From assembly GCF_040183065.1 (NCBI RefSeq), contig NC_091127.1:21807891-21871890 (forward strand): DNA of 64,000 nt, in the 5' to 3' direction. Position 1 is the stretch's first letter. The number at the start of each line of letters is the position of its first letter. Positions 31,414 to 43,085 of the stretch are shown piece after piece. The DNA is from Periplaneta americana (taxonomy: Eukaryota; Arthropoda; Insecta; Blattodea; Blattidae). The position numbers were made by a program, and so were the translations under genes. The notes beneath the pieces are model-generated. The model searched no databases and was not told the DNA's origin. It saw only the letters and a list, made by a program, of their open reading frames with translations.

Positions 31414-32105
31414 ATATTTGAGGAGAAAAATTCGCTCCGGCGCCGGGGATCGAACCCGGGTCCTTGGTTCTATGTACCAAGCGCTCTGACCACTGAGCTA
31501 CACCGAATTCAATCCACAGCACCGGACCGAACCTTCCTCCTTCAATGTTTCCCTTTTGGCCTGACTCCAAGTTAGGCATATATGTTGACGTATATGTCCA
31601 ATGTCAACTGCCATTATATTAGGAGCGCACTCAGTTGAGTGACTTGTTTGGCTGGGATTCCGCAGTTAAGTGCACAGTAATCTGTACAGAAATATGCACT
31701 GTTAACTAGGAGAATATTAAAGATATTTTTATTAATTTGTCCTACAGAATAATATCTGTAATATTGACAATTAATATTTGAGGAGAAAATAAAAATATCT
31801 TTAATATTCTCATAGCTAGCAGTGCATATTTCTGTACAGATTACTGTGCACTTTACTGCTGAATCCCGCCAACAAGTCACTCAGCTGAGTGCGCTCCTAA
31901 TATAATGGCAGTTGACATTGGACATATACGTCAACATATATGCCTAACTTGGAGTCAGGCCGAAAGGGAAACATTCAAAGAGGAAGGTTTGGTCCAGTGC
32001 TGTGGATTGAATTAGGCGTAGCTCAGTGGTCAGAGCGCTTGGTACGTAGAACCAAGGACCCGGGTTTGATCCCCGGCGCCGGAGCGAATTTTTCTCCTCA
32101 AATAT
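31414..32105. repeat. Long palindrome with tRNA-like sequences at both ends
   Basis: Two arms of about 320 bp (31414-31730 and 31788-32105) are inverted copies with a spacer of about 57 bp. Each arm ends in a tRNA-like sequence: CTCAGTGGTCAGAGCGCTTG (A box), a loop ACRTAGA, and GGTTCGATCCCCGG-type B box (31435-31507 on the - strand, 32014-32085 on the + strand). The acceptor arms pair with wobbles (TTCGGTG with CGCCGGA on the left copy). A segment following the right head (32095-32160) also forms the spacer in inverted form, so the unit is head-plus-tail, not a simple hairpin. Confidence 0.8.
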
Positions 32106-32169
32106 TAATTGTCAATATTACGGATATTATTCTGTGGGACAAATTAATAAAAATATCTTTAAAAAAATA

Positions 32170-34300
32170 TCTTTAATAAGTTAAAATGGGTTGTAACATC
32201 AAACTAAACACTTTTAGGCTCTATAAAATCGTTATTACTTACAACAATTCTTGAAGTGTATTAATTCAACTTAATATGAGTCTATCTCTTTAGGAAGAAA
32301 ATAGGTTTTTACCTAAAATTCGATGTGTAATTGTAAGATTTAATTCAAAGTAAAACTGTAAACATAATAAAGTAATGCGATAAAAATTCAACAGTAAAAT
32401 GACTAGGTAATATCATTCACAATGAGAAATCAGAACATTGGTGAAGAAAAATGTAAAATAAAATAAAAACAGAAATAGCCGTTCTCATATAAACTTATTG
32501 AATAATTATGTAAAGTTTAATTTCTGTAACACAGAAACTGAGAACCAATTGGAAAGAGCACATTCTGAGGACAGAGCCTTATGTATTATTTAATTACATA
32601 CTCTCAGGCAAGCAAAAAGGAGGACATCCGAGGAAATGCTCGAATGATGCAATATTAATCTCGTAGTACTCATAATTATTGAAAAAGGCTCTTGGTATAC
32701 TCTTCAATGATGAAGAGCATCATTATAATGATGTTTAATTTCTTTTCTGCTTTATGACTGGCTAGTGCATTACTTTTGGAATAAAAAAGGTAATTGATAA
32801 GTAAAGGAACGCCATTTCGTAGTGCTTTAGCGATAACATCTTTAGCAAGACTTCTGGCTTCTGTTATATTCAAACAATTATAAAATACGATAATTTGGTC
32901 CAGGGAGCATCCGTTTTTGATGCCTAAAATTGGCCTAAAAGCACGTTAATTTTGTGCCTAAGTTTACCTTTATTTTAAACATTACTCATGTTATTTTGAA
33001 AGGTTTGAATCAGCACTATGGCCAGTTCATGTTATATTTATTTTCATTGCAAATGGATGTGTGAATTCTATGCTGTTTTTTTTTTTTTTTTTTTTTTTAC
33101 AATTTTGTTTTAAATTCTGTGATAATAATTTAAGCGTTCTTTTTGATTTGATAGTCAGAATTTCATTATCTTTTCATTTTAACTGTTTCTTTATACTTTC
33201 TGTGTTGTGTGGAAAACAAGTACTTGGTCAGCCCTGATCTGGTAAAATACAATGAATCACACAGTAATGCAGGAGGGTTGAGCAACGAATTATTTCTAAC
33301 GTGTAGTTGCAGAAAACATTAATTTCATTTCACTACGTAACTTTATATTATCTCATAGTCCTATTTATTATTAGCACACTAATGACTCAAGCATTGTTGC
33401 CTAGCAACCCATCTTGTATTGAGTGTATGTTGTTTATGGAGTGTACATGTTGTATGAGCGATTCATTAAGATATTATCAAGCAACTGTAATCCTACAGTT
33501 GCACAAGCAGAGCCTATTATGACAGGGTGGAATAACGACTGCAGATTGTCATTTTTGTAGTAAATTTTCACCATTGCTGCCAAACTGATTAATATTGTCA
33601 AGGCTAGTAGTAACGCTATTTCTTATGTTTGTAGTATTTGTTGATCAGTCCAGATTGTCATTTATTTTCCAGAGAATAAAGTGTACTGACAAGAAATTTA
33701 ACTGAAATGATTTATAGATTGATTGGGAGGAATATAATGAAACTTTACTATAAAATATCAGTTTCGAATATGATGCAGAGTAACATTTCCAGAAGTTTTG
33801 CAACTGCAAAAGACAAGACCATTGTGTACAGTCCGCGTCACCATTTTTGGCGTGTGAAATAAGTAATGGGAACGTTAAGTACGACTGTTTTACCTTTGCA
33901 GCAGTCATTCTGACAACTGTGTTTGACAAATGGCTGATGTGACGTGTATAGGAAGTGGTACCGTTCTCAGCTGCAGTAGCAACATGTTCACAAACAGGGG
34001 CACTATACTCTAGGACACATGTCAAAAACGCTGGTGCCAGCTGTACTATTATTTTCAATTCTAATGAAAAGCTACTGAATTGTATTCACTTAAGTTAGCA
34101 ACACAAATTATTCCTACTCTAAAAATGAATGTACCATCAGCAAGTTCACTGGTGAAAAAATAAACATTCTGGCTGTGATGACACAACTGAAGTATTTGCC
34201 TAATAAATCATTGCAACTGTTCAAATTTTGACAATGCAAGACTCTGTATTTATAACATGTTCAGATCCTTTGACGAACTAACCCTTAAACTTGTTTCATT
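32170..34300. other. Intergenic, unassigned
   Basis: No gene recognised. A T run lies at 33075-33098. A 137-codon - strand frame at 33645-34058 (MKIIVQLAPAFLTCVLEYSA…) vaguely resembles a LINE C-terminal region but has no diagnostic motif. A GATAATTTGGTCCAGGGAGC phrase near 32888 is a short piece of the Helitron family sequence. Confidence 0.35.
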
Positions 34301-34302
34301 AA

Positions 34303-35240
34303 ACGATGAAAGAGTAATGGAACGGAGAAAAATTCTCTCCGGCACCGGGATTTGAACCCGGGTTTTCAGCTCTACGTGCTGATGCTTTATCCACTAAACC
34401 ACACCGGATACCCATCCCGGTGTCGGACAGAATCATCTCAGTTTAAGTTCCAACTCTTGGGTTCCCTCTAGTGGCCGCCCTCTGCACTACGTCATAGATG
34501 TCTATGAAGATAGGACTGAAGTCCACACATGTGCTGAGGTGCACTCGTTATGAGTGACTAGTTGGCTGGGATCAGAAGGAATAAGCGCCGTCTTAAATCA
34601 CGAAGTGATTTATACACATATCATATATATTATTTTAATGTACTGAAGTACTTATGATATTCCCATGCAGATATTCTGCATCATACGATGAAAGAGTAAT
34701 GGAACGGAGAAAAATTCTCTCCGGCACCGGGATTTGAACCCGGGTTTTCAGCTCTACGTGCTGATTCTTTATCCACTAAGCCACACCATTCCATTACTCT
34801 TTCATTGTATGATGATGCAGAATATCTGCATGGAAATATCATATGTACTTCGGTACATTAAAATAATATATATGATACGCGTAAATCACGACGCTTATTC
34901 TGTCGGATCCCAGCCAACTAGTCACTCATAACGAGTGCACCTCAGCACATGTGTAGACTTAAGTTCTACATTCATAGACATCTATGACGTAGTGCAGAGG
35001 GCGGCCACTAGAGGGAACCCAAGAGTTGGAACTTAAACTGAGACGATTCTGTCCGACACCGGGATGGGTATCCGGTGTGGCTTAGTGGATAAAGCATCAG
35101 CACGTAGAGCTGAAAACCCGGGTTCAAATCCCGGTGCCGGAGATAATTTTTCTCCGTTCCATTACTCTTTCTTTGTATGATGACGCAGAATATCTGCATG
35201 GAAATATCATATGTACTTCGGTACATTAAAATAATATATT
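34303..35240. repeat. Palindromic array with three tRNA-like sequences
   Basis: Order: tRNA-like (- strand, about 34333-34407), body, tail segment, a second tRNA-like (- strand, about 34713-34787), then inverted tail segment (34790-34870), body (34871-35070), tRNA-like (+ strand, about 35070-35142) and tail segment (to 35240). Each head folds as a cloverleaf on paper: acceptor TCCGGTG/TGCCGGA, D stem GCTT/AAGC, anticodon stem TCAGC/GCTGA with loop ACGTAGA, T stem CCGGG/CCCGG. The loop would read GTA (Tyr) but position 33 is C, not T. The tail holds two perfect hairpins, GCAGAATATCTGC and GTACTTCGGTAC. Confidence 0.8.
35070..35142 (+). tRNA. tRNA-like sequence, Tyr(GTA)-type loop, probably a SINE head not a functional tRNA
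   Basis: TCCGGTGTGGCTTAGTGGAT begins a complete cloverleaf with all four stems paired (including G-T pairs in the acceptor). The anticodon loop ACGTAGA has C at position 33, where tRNAs have U, and identical copies sit in inverted repeats, so I read it as a retroposon head. It is listed because a tRNA scanner may call it. Confidence 0.35.
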
Positions 35241-36404
35241 TGTTTCATTAACATCAAAACAGGTCTAACTTTCAAATACAGAATAACATATTTTGGTACA
35301 CTGGTATTCAAATTATTATGTTCACAAAGTGTTACCATTCCATTATAGCTGTAAGAATTGATTTAAGCTCTTCAGAAATTAATCAGTGAATAGCAACTTC
35401 ATAGAAGTTGAGGTAATTACTGTTTTTAGTTATTAGAACCATAAAATTCCATCACTTAGTCTGATATAGGCACGCACGTATAAACAATTGCAGAAACATA
35501 TTTTTCACGATTAGGACCTACTATACTTTCTAAATAGTACTATACATAAGTAAGAAAAGACAGAAGGTATTAATAAAATATGGAAATCCAAAATGTCAAA
35601 TTTGCTGGCACTATTGCGATAGGGAAGGAACATAGTGTCTTGATTTCCCATACAAAGGAAAGATAAACTCGCACCCCCAGTAAAATACTGTCGTATGTCG
35701 AAAATCACATATTACTTTCGTAAATAATTTCCCAAACTGTTTTACTGGTTGTAAGTATGAAATTCTAATAATAAAATAGTAAATGATCAAAAGTTTTGGT
35801 ATGTTTATCTTCACAAATCACACTTTTCGAGTTATGACACTATTTTACTGAGAGTGCGAACTGTGGTGCTCCAAGAATCTATTTCAATATTTTTATGAAA
35901 ATACATATATTCAGCAAGCCTAATACGGATTTTTTTCCTCCCATGCTATTTCTCTTCCTCCATTGTTTGTGTGCAGTCATTCCTCCTGACTACTTGGCGA
36001 ATTTTGCTTATAATATGACTCAATTAATTTGGAAGGTGTGCAAATTACATAATTTTCACAAACACAATAATATATTTGAAGTTCTTATGCCAAAATTTTC
36101 ACAAAACTGCAAATTACTCAAAATTCGTTCTAATGATTTGTATTAAGTATGTACGATACAGTGTGCACACACACTTATTTCATTTTGTAAGAAATAGTAC
36201 CAAATTAAACATTAGAGACTCATTTCCCCAGACTTTTTTGTTCAGAATAGTATTTTCAGTGAAGATATGCAGAACAACACAAGTTTTACTAGAATTATTG
36301 GTAGTCTGTAATAATTTTTTCTGGTGGACAGCTACTGTACATAAGGACACAAAATTTCAGTTTTTGAAATCATATGTTTCATTGTTTTTTTTTTTACTTC
36401 GTTC
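35241..36404. other. Intergenic, unassigned
   Basis: AT-rich. No gene or clear repeat seen. Confidence 0.35.
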
Positions 36405-36648
36405 TTTAACGACGCTGTATCAACTGCAAGGTTATTTAGCATCAATGGGATTGGTGATAGCGAGATGATATTCGACGAGATGAGGCCGAGGATTCGCCAT
36501 AGATTACCTGACATTTGCCTTACAGTAGGGGAAACCTCGGAAAAAACCCAACCAGGTAATCAGCCCAAGCGGGAATCGAACCCGCGCCCGAGCGCAACTC
36601 CGGATCGGCAGGCAAGCGCCTTAACTGACCGAGCTACACCGGGCGCTG
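36405..36648 (-). mobile_element. SINE A, full-length copy
   Basis: On the - strand the tRNA-like head is 36648-36565 (TGTAGCTCGGTCAGTTAAGG, B box GGGTTCGATTCCCGC), then GGCTGATTACCTGGTTGGGT, body, and the tail AACCTTGCAGTTGATACAGC ending near TTAAAGAAC. Best-preserved copy of this family in the window. Confidence 0.82.
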
Positions 36649-37167
36649 TTTCATTGTTACTGGTATTACAGACCTACTAAAGAACAGAATCCCATTTCTT
36701 AGAAATCAATTATATGTATGCTTTAATTGGTGAGCTTGTGCAATTTCGTTTGTTATCACTTCAATTATTATCCATAAAATTATATAGCAGCTATATGCAG
36801 GTTATTAGACGAGGTTGTATGACACTCTGGATCAGTGGCGAATATTTAGAGCATGTTTACAAATGCACTGCCTGCCCTTTTATTTTTTAAAACACACTAT
36901 AATTCAAATTATTATTATTACAGTTTTATTTACATTTATTTTTCTCGTTTTATTTTCCACGCAAATGTTAAACACTACTGTATTTAGTTTAAATCTAATC
37001 AGGTTATACTGCATGCAGCATTTGACAAAAATACCTTCTGAAGCCTCGGGGTATATTACTATTCACAGATCTCAGAAAAATACCGAGCAGAGAAAGGGTG
37101 TGTTAGGGTGAAATACCAGTCAGTTTGGGTGCCATAAAAGCTGAGAGTAAGGATGCATGCTATAGGG

Positions 37168-37696
37168 CAGCGTTTCTCAAACTTTTTTGAAGTGGGGACC
37201 ACTTTTTTTAAAGTCATTACAGTTCTGCGGACCACCTTACTCTTGTTCCCTTCAAAAGAAAATTTATAATTTTTGTAGCAAAATTTAAATACCAGTATAC
37301 TTATACATTAAAATATAATTAAGGTTCGATATTTTGGTAATCTGTTATGAATTCGGATGGTCCCTGGCTGGGTTACAGGTGCGGCACCAGATGTGCAGGG
37401 AAAAGATGGCGAGAAACACTACATTCATAGTGCTTTAAATCCCTCTTTTGTTGCGAGAGTAGAATGGCAAGTCGGTAGACGGGTAGGGTAATAAATTTAT
37501 TTCATAATATATCAGCATTGGGAGAAAAAGTGAACTTCAATTGCCATGTGTCATTTACAAACTCTGGGATTTTTAGTTATAGTGAGATACGCAATTCGTT
37601 TGAATTTTATTTTTTCTTCTGTCTTTTTTTGAAGAACCACAAGCATAGGCCTCGAGGACCACAGGTGGTCCGCAGACCATAGTTTGAGAAACGCTG
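37168..37696. mobile_element. hAT MITE with perfect 8-bp target duplication
   Basis: CTATAGGG flanks it exactly (37160-37167 and 37697-37704). TIRs read CAGCGTTTCTCAAACT and its inverse AGTTTGAGAAACGCTG, a terminus widespread among hAT elements. The interior (GGACCACTTTTTT… to …GGTCCGCAGACC) has no transposase. Confidence 0.95.
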
Positions 37697-38139
37697 CTAT
37701 AGGGCAATGGTGGACTGACTCACAGATTTCTGCCAGCTTAACCATTTATTTTTATGGTTATTCCGATAGTGATATTTTCAGCACAACAGCAAAATCGACA
37801 CTGTTACTTACCATTTGAAGATCCGTACCTTTCACAATATTTAGTTTTCAGTGTAGCATGATTTCATGACACATGAAGTGCTCAAGATTCATTCAAATCA
37901 GTGACAAGGTAAAGTTCTATTTTGTTGTTTTATTTAATGTAAAAATGGGTGACTGTAACGAGGTGTGTCAGTGTGATGTTGGAAAACTTAAATTAAAACA
38001 TTTTCGATATATGAACTTTGAGGAAAAACAGATATTTTCTCGTGACAGACCAGTGCCTAAATTAACAGCGGCTGAATCTCACATATACAAGTAAATAATA
38101 TACTGGTAAGTCCACAGAATTGCATTTGTAGGCCATTTT

Positions 38140-39110
38140 CTGTATATCGTTTTCTCAGGTTACCATCAACACCACATCATCTGCAAAAGCTAAAATATTT
38201 ATTTTTATATCCAGTTCAATAAGTATTCCTTTGTCACTGATATAATTCTTTCACTCAGATAAGAGGGCACATAAGTAAATGTTAAATAGGATAGGCGGCA
38301 ACGAGCATCACTGTCTGACCCCTTGATTTATTTTAAAATTCCTTGTTTTCAGTGTTGGTATATTAATAAAGATGGTTGTATCAGAATATAGATTTTTTAG
38401 AACTTCTATTAACTGTTTGGGGTATCCTTGTTGTTCTAAAATCGTCCATAATTTTTCTCTGATCACCCTATCAAAGGCCTTTTCAATGTCTAAAAATAAT
38501 AGAGGAGTTTCTAAGTTCCTTTCTTGTTGCTTTTCTATTATTTGTTGCACTGTAAATACTCCATCTATACATGATCTATCTACCTTTCCTGAATCCATTT
38601 AGTTCCTCCATTATTTTTGTTTCTGCTATAGTTTGTATTCTGGCGATAATTTTTGCAAATATCTTGTAGGCAGTATTAACAAGACTTATACCGCTATAAT
38701 TTCCACATATATTCCTATTTCACTCCTTAAAGATGGGTATTATCTTTCCGTTTGTCCATGAGGGAGATACACGATGATTTTTCCCGACACATATTGAGTA
38801 AATGAAGGAACCTTAATTCAAAAATAAATCCTCCAATTCTGAAGAGTTCCATATTTAATACATCTGGGCTACTGGCTTTTTTTATTTTTACAGAACGTCA
38901 TTGTTTCTTTTAGTTCAACCATTTCTATTTTATCTACCACTTGCACTTCTTTTGTTGGTTGAGTTTCTTCTGCTTTTTCATCATACCGGTACCACAATTC
39001 TGTGAAATGTTCTATCCGTTCATGTTCCGTTATAGCTGATGTGACATTAACAGATTTCTTTTCTGATTTATTCAAATATTTTATTATTTTTTATGCATGA
39101 TGAAAATAAT
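38140..39110 (-). pseudogene. LINE reverse transcriptase relic
   Basis: The - strand at 38598-38308 reads GKVDRSCIDGVFTVQQIIEK, ETPLLFLDIEKAFDRVIREK and NFKINQGVRQ: RT blocks with the first catalytic Asp in FLDIEKAFD. Upstream (39110-38600) fragments such as ITSLINTAYKIFAKIIARIQ-like sequence occur in other frames. Downstream, after a stop directly following GVRQ, FNIYLC is visible and the second catalytic block is damaged. Dead 5'- and 3'-truncated copy. Confidence 0.7.
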
Positions 39111-39383
39111 AATAATCAAGGAATATATAGCCACGCCCAATTTCTTGAGAGAAATTAAAATAATTGTATAGTGCATGCCTTGGTCTTGACTTCACACTTC
39201 GCCACTGCTCTGGATGTTCATTTAGCAGGTAAGAAAGGAAAGAGTGACATTGAGACAGTATTGTTTTGCATTATAGATCCCTGGTTAGGGACTATAGTTT
39301 TAAGATGTCCAGCAGTGGGAGTGTTGTAATTTTACGAAACAGAAGAGTCTGAAAGTGGATGTGGACAATTTGTTTTACTAATA

Positions 39384-40522
39384 CAGTGAAACCTGTTCAA
39401 GACGGAAGTGACATAGTCCTAATTTTTTTTTCTGTTGTGGACAGGTTTCCGTGTTATTCAGGTGTGAAGTTAAAATGGAATATTTTATCATTTGCATAAA
39501 TGAAAAACAAAATGGCATGCCGCAAATTGTAGGAATTACAAAATATTCCGTTTAACACTACTGACATTAAATCAGCTTCCTGTCCCTTATTTAATTGGTG
39601 AATGATCTTGATGAAAATCTCATTTCGTGTATAAATTGTATCACACTCATTAAACACTGTAAAGTTTATTAATTACACTAAATTTAATACCTAACATTAT
39701 ACTATAATACTGTATTGTATATCATAGCACATTATTTAATTGGACTAGGAGCCTAGAAGCCTTGAATTCTGGATTATCTAATTTCTTTGCAGAATAGGTC
39801 CAGAAATTTCCATGATCTATGAAAGGGCAAGAACAATCCACTCCCACAACAGTTCATTTATTTCTATGTAACCAATTGTTTTCTGTTTCCTTTTTATGTC
39901 ACCATTATTGACCGCAAGCCACTCACTCATGATACGGCCTTTATTTTTGAAAGTGTTAAGTTACACCTGAGTTTTCCATTCATAAATTTCGACATTATTT
40001 TCCATACTCTTCGTTTCTCATTTTCCTCGATAACTTTCACTTCATCAATTAATGATAGTGCAACATTTTTACGCAAGTTTTTTTTATCACGAAATCACTA
40101 ATACACTTGCGTTCTACCCAGCTACGACAGTATACAGAAGTGAAGCATTGAACATCTTTGAAGGGACTCGCCTGCCTAGTCATTAGGATAATAAAATTTA
40201 TGACCATCAGGTCAACACACCCTCGCACCCTCAAAAATTTTACAAAGAAAACTTATTTTTATTTTAGTGACCTACTAGTATTTCGTACATTCCTTGAAAG
40301 CACATACTGTTTCAAAATATAGTTTACATTAAAGTAGTGTGTCCAAAATATTATTTCCGTTTTGAACAGTAGCACATAGTTTCCATTTCCGCGTTGGACG
40401 GTTTCCGTTTTATTCAGGAATAATTACACATAATGCATATGAATTTCGTCGGGACCAATAAATTGATCCGAAATAGACAGGATTCCGGATTATTCAGGTT
40501 CCGATTTCAACAGGTTTCACTG
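39384..40522. mobile_element. Pogo/Tigger-like element
   Basis: CAGTGAAACCTGTTCAAGAC at the left is answered by the inverse of TTTCAACAGGTTTCACTG at the right, with TA on both sides (39382-39383, 40523-40524). Just inside each end is a further shared phrase (GACAGGTTTCCGTGTTATTC, CGGTTTCCGTTTTATTC). The - strand around 39920-40090 shows KNLRKNVALSLIDEVKVIEE followed by NEKRRVWKIMSKF, the CENP-B-type helix-turn-helix, with later stops. Confidence 0.85.
39760..40090 (-). pseudogene. Pogo/Tigger transposase N-terminal relic
   Basis: Reading down from about 40090: VALSLIDEVKVIEENEKRRV, WKIMSKFMNGKL, SKIKAVS, a stop, then MVT, KGNRKQLVT and CCG…FLPF fragments. The DEVKVIEE…IMSKF pattern is the first helix-turn-helix of CENP-B/Tigger proteins. 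Several stops and no DDE motif: dead. Confidence 0.6.
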
Positions 40523-40524
40523 TA

Positions 40525-42552
40525 TTTACTTAAATTAGTAATTATTTTAATATCTACATACTGTGTGTAAAGACAGAGTACTGATATGCTGTTTAACATC
40601 AATTTTTCTTGCATCGTTTATCATTGTTTTGCCTTTACATTTACAAAAAAAATTAGCAACACTAGCCTTGCATAACTGAAGACCTCCATGGAAAAAGGAT
40701 GCACAAGTAACATCATATTACTGACATATGTGACTTAGATAGAAAAAATAATTTTGAAGCGTTCATTTATAACAAATTATTGCATTCAACAGCTGAATAA
40801 ACTTGTATTCTTGATTAATCAAATGGTTCTGCTAGAGTCGACGGCAATTCGGAAGGTGGTTGTCTGCTGGCGTTTGCATCAAGAGAGACAGATAGAGAGA
40901 GCAAGGCAGTGTACAACATTGCCACATCTTAGTTCACGAGCACATGCAATACAAATAGCACAGGAGATAATCTAAATCATCAAAAGACAATAATGACCTT
41001 AGCCGTTGATTACTGTAAGCATGACACCAAACAAACCCTCTTTCCTTCACTAACAATATTCTTTGCATGGTTATCAATCCCACACCACATGCATTGCAGT
41101 CGTTTCTTGCGCGTTGGCAATGCTGCAGCCAGCATCAAGATGGCTGGCAGCATTCTGCTCGTTAACGTTTTTAAAATAATTACACACCTTAAACACTATT
41201 TTCCGCGCCTGCTTGTGTAATACTTGTCTTTTTACAGTCTCTTCTTCCATTTATTTACCTTACATACAGTAAATGTTAGTTTTGACGTATTCAATGCATT
41301 GAAACACTCACACGTGAACAAACGAACTCGGGAGGTGCTTGTTATAGACGGATTCTGATTGGTTCTACTGTAAAAGGTTGTGACGTCACATACCAGAAAC
41401 GCTACGGCGCATATAGAAGCTAACCGCCTTCTGAAATGCCGTCTAGTCTAGTAAATATAGGCCTAATGAAATATGTCCCTGAAATTATTTTCCTTTCTCC
41501 TGAAACATGAATTATAATTTTGTTGGTTACATCCTTATTCCAGGGAGGTCTTCAATTAATAAATGACTAAAAAGTCTCATTCAGAAACCAAAACAATACT
41601 TATTATTTTGTACCATCACAAAATACACGTATATTACGCCAATGTAATGCTCACTGCATATGGAAAACTTCCCCTTGTTCTAATGAAAATGTAGCAAATA
41701 ATGAAGATATAATACCGTAACCTACAAAACATGCATGCCTAACTGCCAGTAATCTAACGGTATTAGCAGAATTTTCCCTTTCTCCACTCTAAATGCTCGT
41801 AAATCATTACCTTATACTTCCAATTCCTTCCTGACAATAACAAAACTTTGCATATACAAAACCCATAGAATAGTTAACAGTTATTGAATATAGTGCATAT
41901 TAAATGTAAATGCACATGAATGCATGGAGCATGGGCACATGATGTTGCAAACTAGAAAGCTAATTTAACACATTACATACTGTATGTAACCTTTATCAAC
42001 CGCAAAATGGATTCATGAAATTACGATACATTAATTCTCTCAGTTATGAGATCGTGTGTCAATGATTTAATGCTATAAAATAATAGGACTTCGGGTGTTG
42101 ATACGGGGTTGTGTGGGCCTACTTTGCTATATTAACATTAAATGAAGTTGTTGATGTTTGCAGTTTTCCACCAATTTACACAAACTAATGCAAAAATTAA
42201 TGAGAATGGTGCTGCCGCTGGGCAGTGCATCTTCTGTGTAGTGTTGCGACATTGTACAGTCAAAACTAGTGAGTGAAATTACATTGTTGAGTAGCTTTTG
42301 CTAGAAAATATACAGAAATCAGGGGCTAAACGAATTAGAATTTTACGTGTAAAAAAAAAGCATGCAAACGAACTGCCGAAAACGAAAAAGGACGGTTGCA
42401 AGAAAGCAGGCCAAGAAATTGTTTCGTTTTTCAATTCTGAAGAGCATTGAGAATAAAAGTATTAAATTTAATTTAAAAAGATTACCACACATTTACAACT
42501 TAAGAAGTTTCACTTCTACTGCACATACAGACTAGTCACTTCTCTTTAGAAG
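40525..42552. other. Intergenic, unassigned, with a promoter-like patch
   Basis: No coding sequence recognised. 41080-41460 is less AT-rich than its surroundings and holds ATTGG (CCAAT on the other strand) and a perfect TGACGTCA (see separate entry). Confidence 0.35.
41356..41415. promoter_or_regulatory. Possible CCAAT box and CRE palindrome (weak)
   Basis: TGATTGGTT at about 41356-41364 is an inverted CCAAT box, and TGACGTCA at 41391-41398 is a perfect cAMP-response element; CATATAGAAG follows at about 41410. The spacing is promoter-like, but an 8-mer is expected about once by chance in this window and no transcript is visible beside it. Confidence 0.2.
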
Positions 42553-43085
42553 AGTCCGCCGAGTTAGCTCTGTGGTAGTGTGTCTGCCTCCAGACTAGCT
42601 GGCCCGGGTTCGATTCCCGGTGGGGGTCAGAAATTTTCTTGTAAAATTTCTACCTTGGGAATAGGAGAGATGGCGGTGCACAACTTGTAATCACTAAATT
42701 GTGCACCAATATGCCTGGGTTAAATCCCAAATCTCTCCACAGTGCATATGAAGGGAAAGCATATGTCACTGTTGATAGTGATTCATCAGTCGGATGGGGA
42801 CGTTAAGCCTGGCGGCCCCCTTGGTGCTATTCGACAGGAGTAGGCTACGTGTTGGCACCGGGTTTCCCCTTCTCCCTTCCTCACCATCATCATCATCCTC
42901 ACTCATTCCCTACACTACATTTACACGAACAAACATACACTCACCCTAGTACAGGAAATAACTCTTCACAGATACACATCATGCACAACGTGGCCTGCCG
43001 AAGTCGTGTGCAATTTGAAAATGGGTCACAGTTCTGCCAGCTATCTGCAGTATGCGAAACCCGAATCACGCAAGTGAAGTGGGTG
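42553..43085 (+). mobile_element. SINE D (tRNA-headed)
   Basis: Head: CCGAGTTAGCTCTGTGGTAG (A box) and GGTTCGATTCCCGG (B box) 40 bases apart. Body: TCAGAAATTTTCTTG, AAATCTCTCCACAGTGCATA, GATGGGGACGTTAAGCC and GGGTTTCCCCTTCTCCC, with an ATC microsatellite near 42885. The segment to 43085 (TGCCGAAGTCGTGTGC…) appears to continue the same repeat. GGGGACGTTAAGCC is a phrase shared by many insect SINEs. Confidence 0.75.

Noticed and set aside
31435..31507. Functional tRNA gene on the - strand
   Set aside because: The stems pair only with several wobbles, position 33 is not T, and it is the tip of an inverted repeat; read as a SINE head.
33645..34058. A 137-codon - strand gene
   Set aside because: No recognised domain, no splice context; possibly LINE-derived but not diagnostic.
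42556..42628. Functional tRNA gene at the start of SINE D
   Set aside because: A and B boxes are good, but the anticodon arm leaves a four-base loop and a typical SINE body follows.
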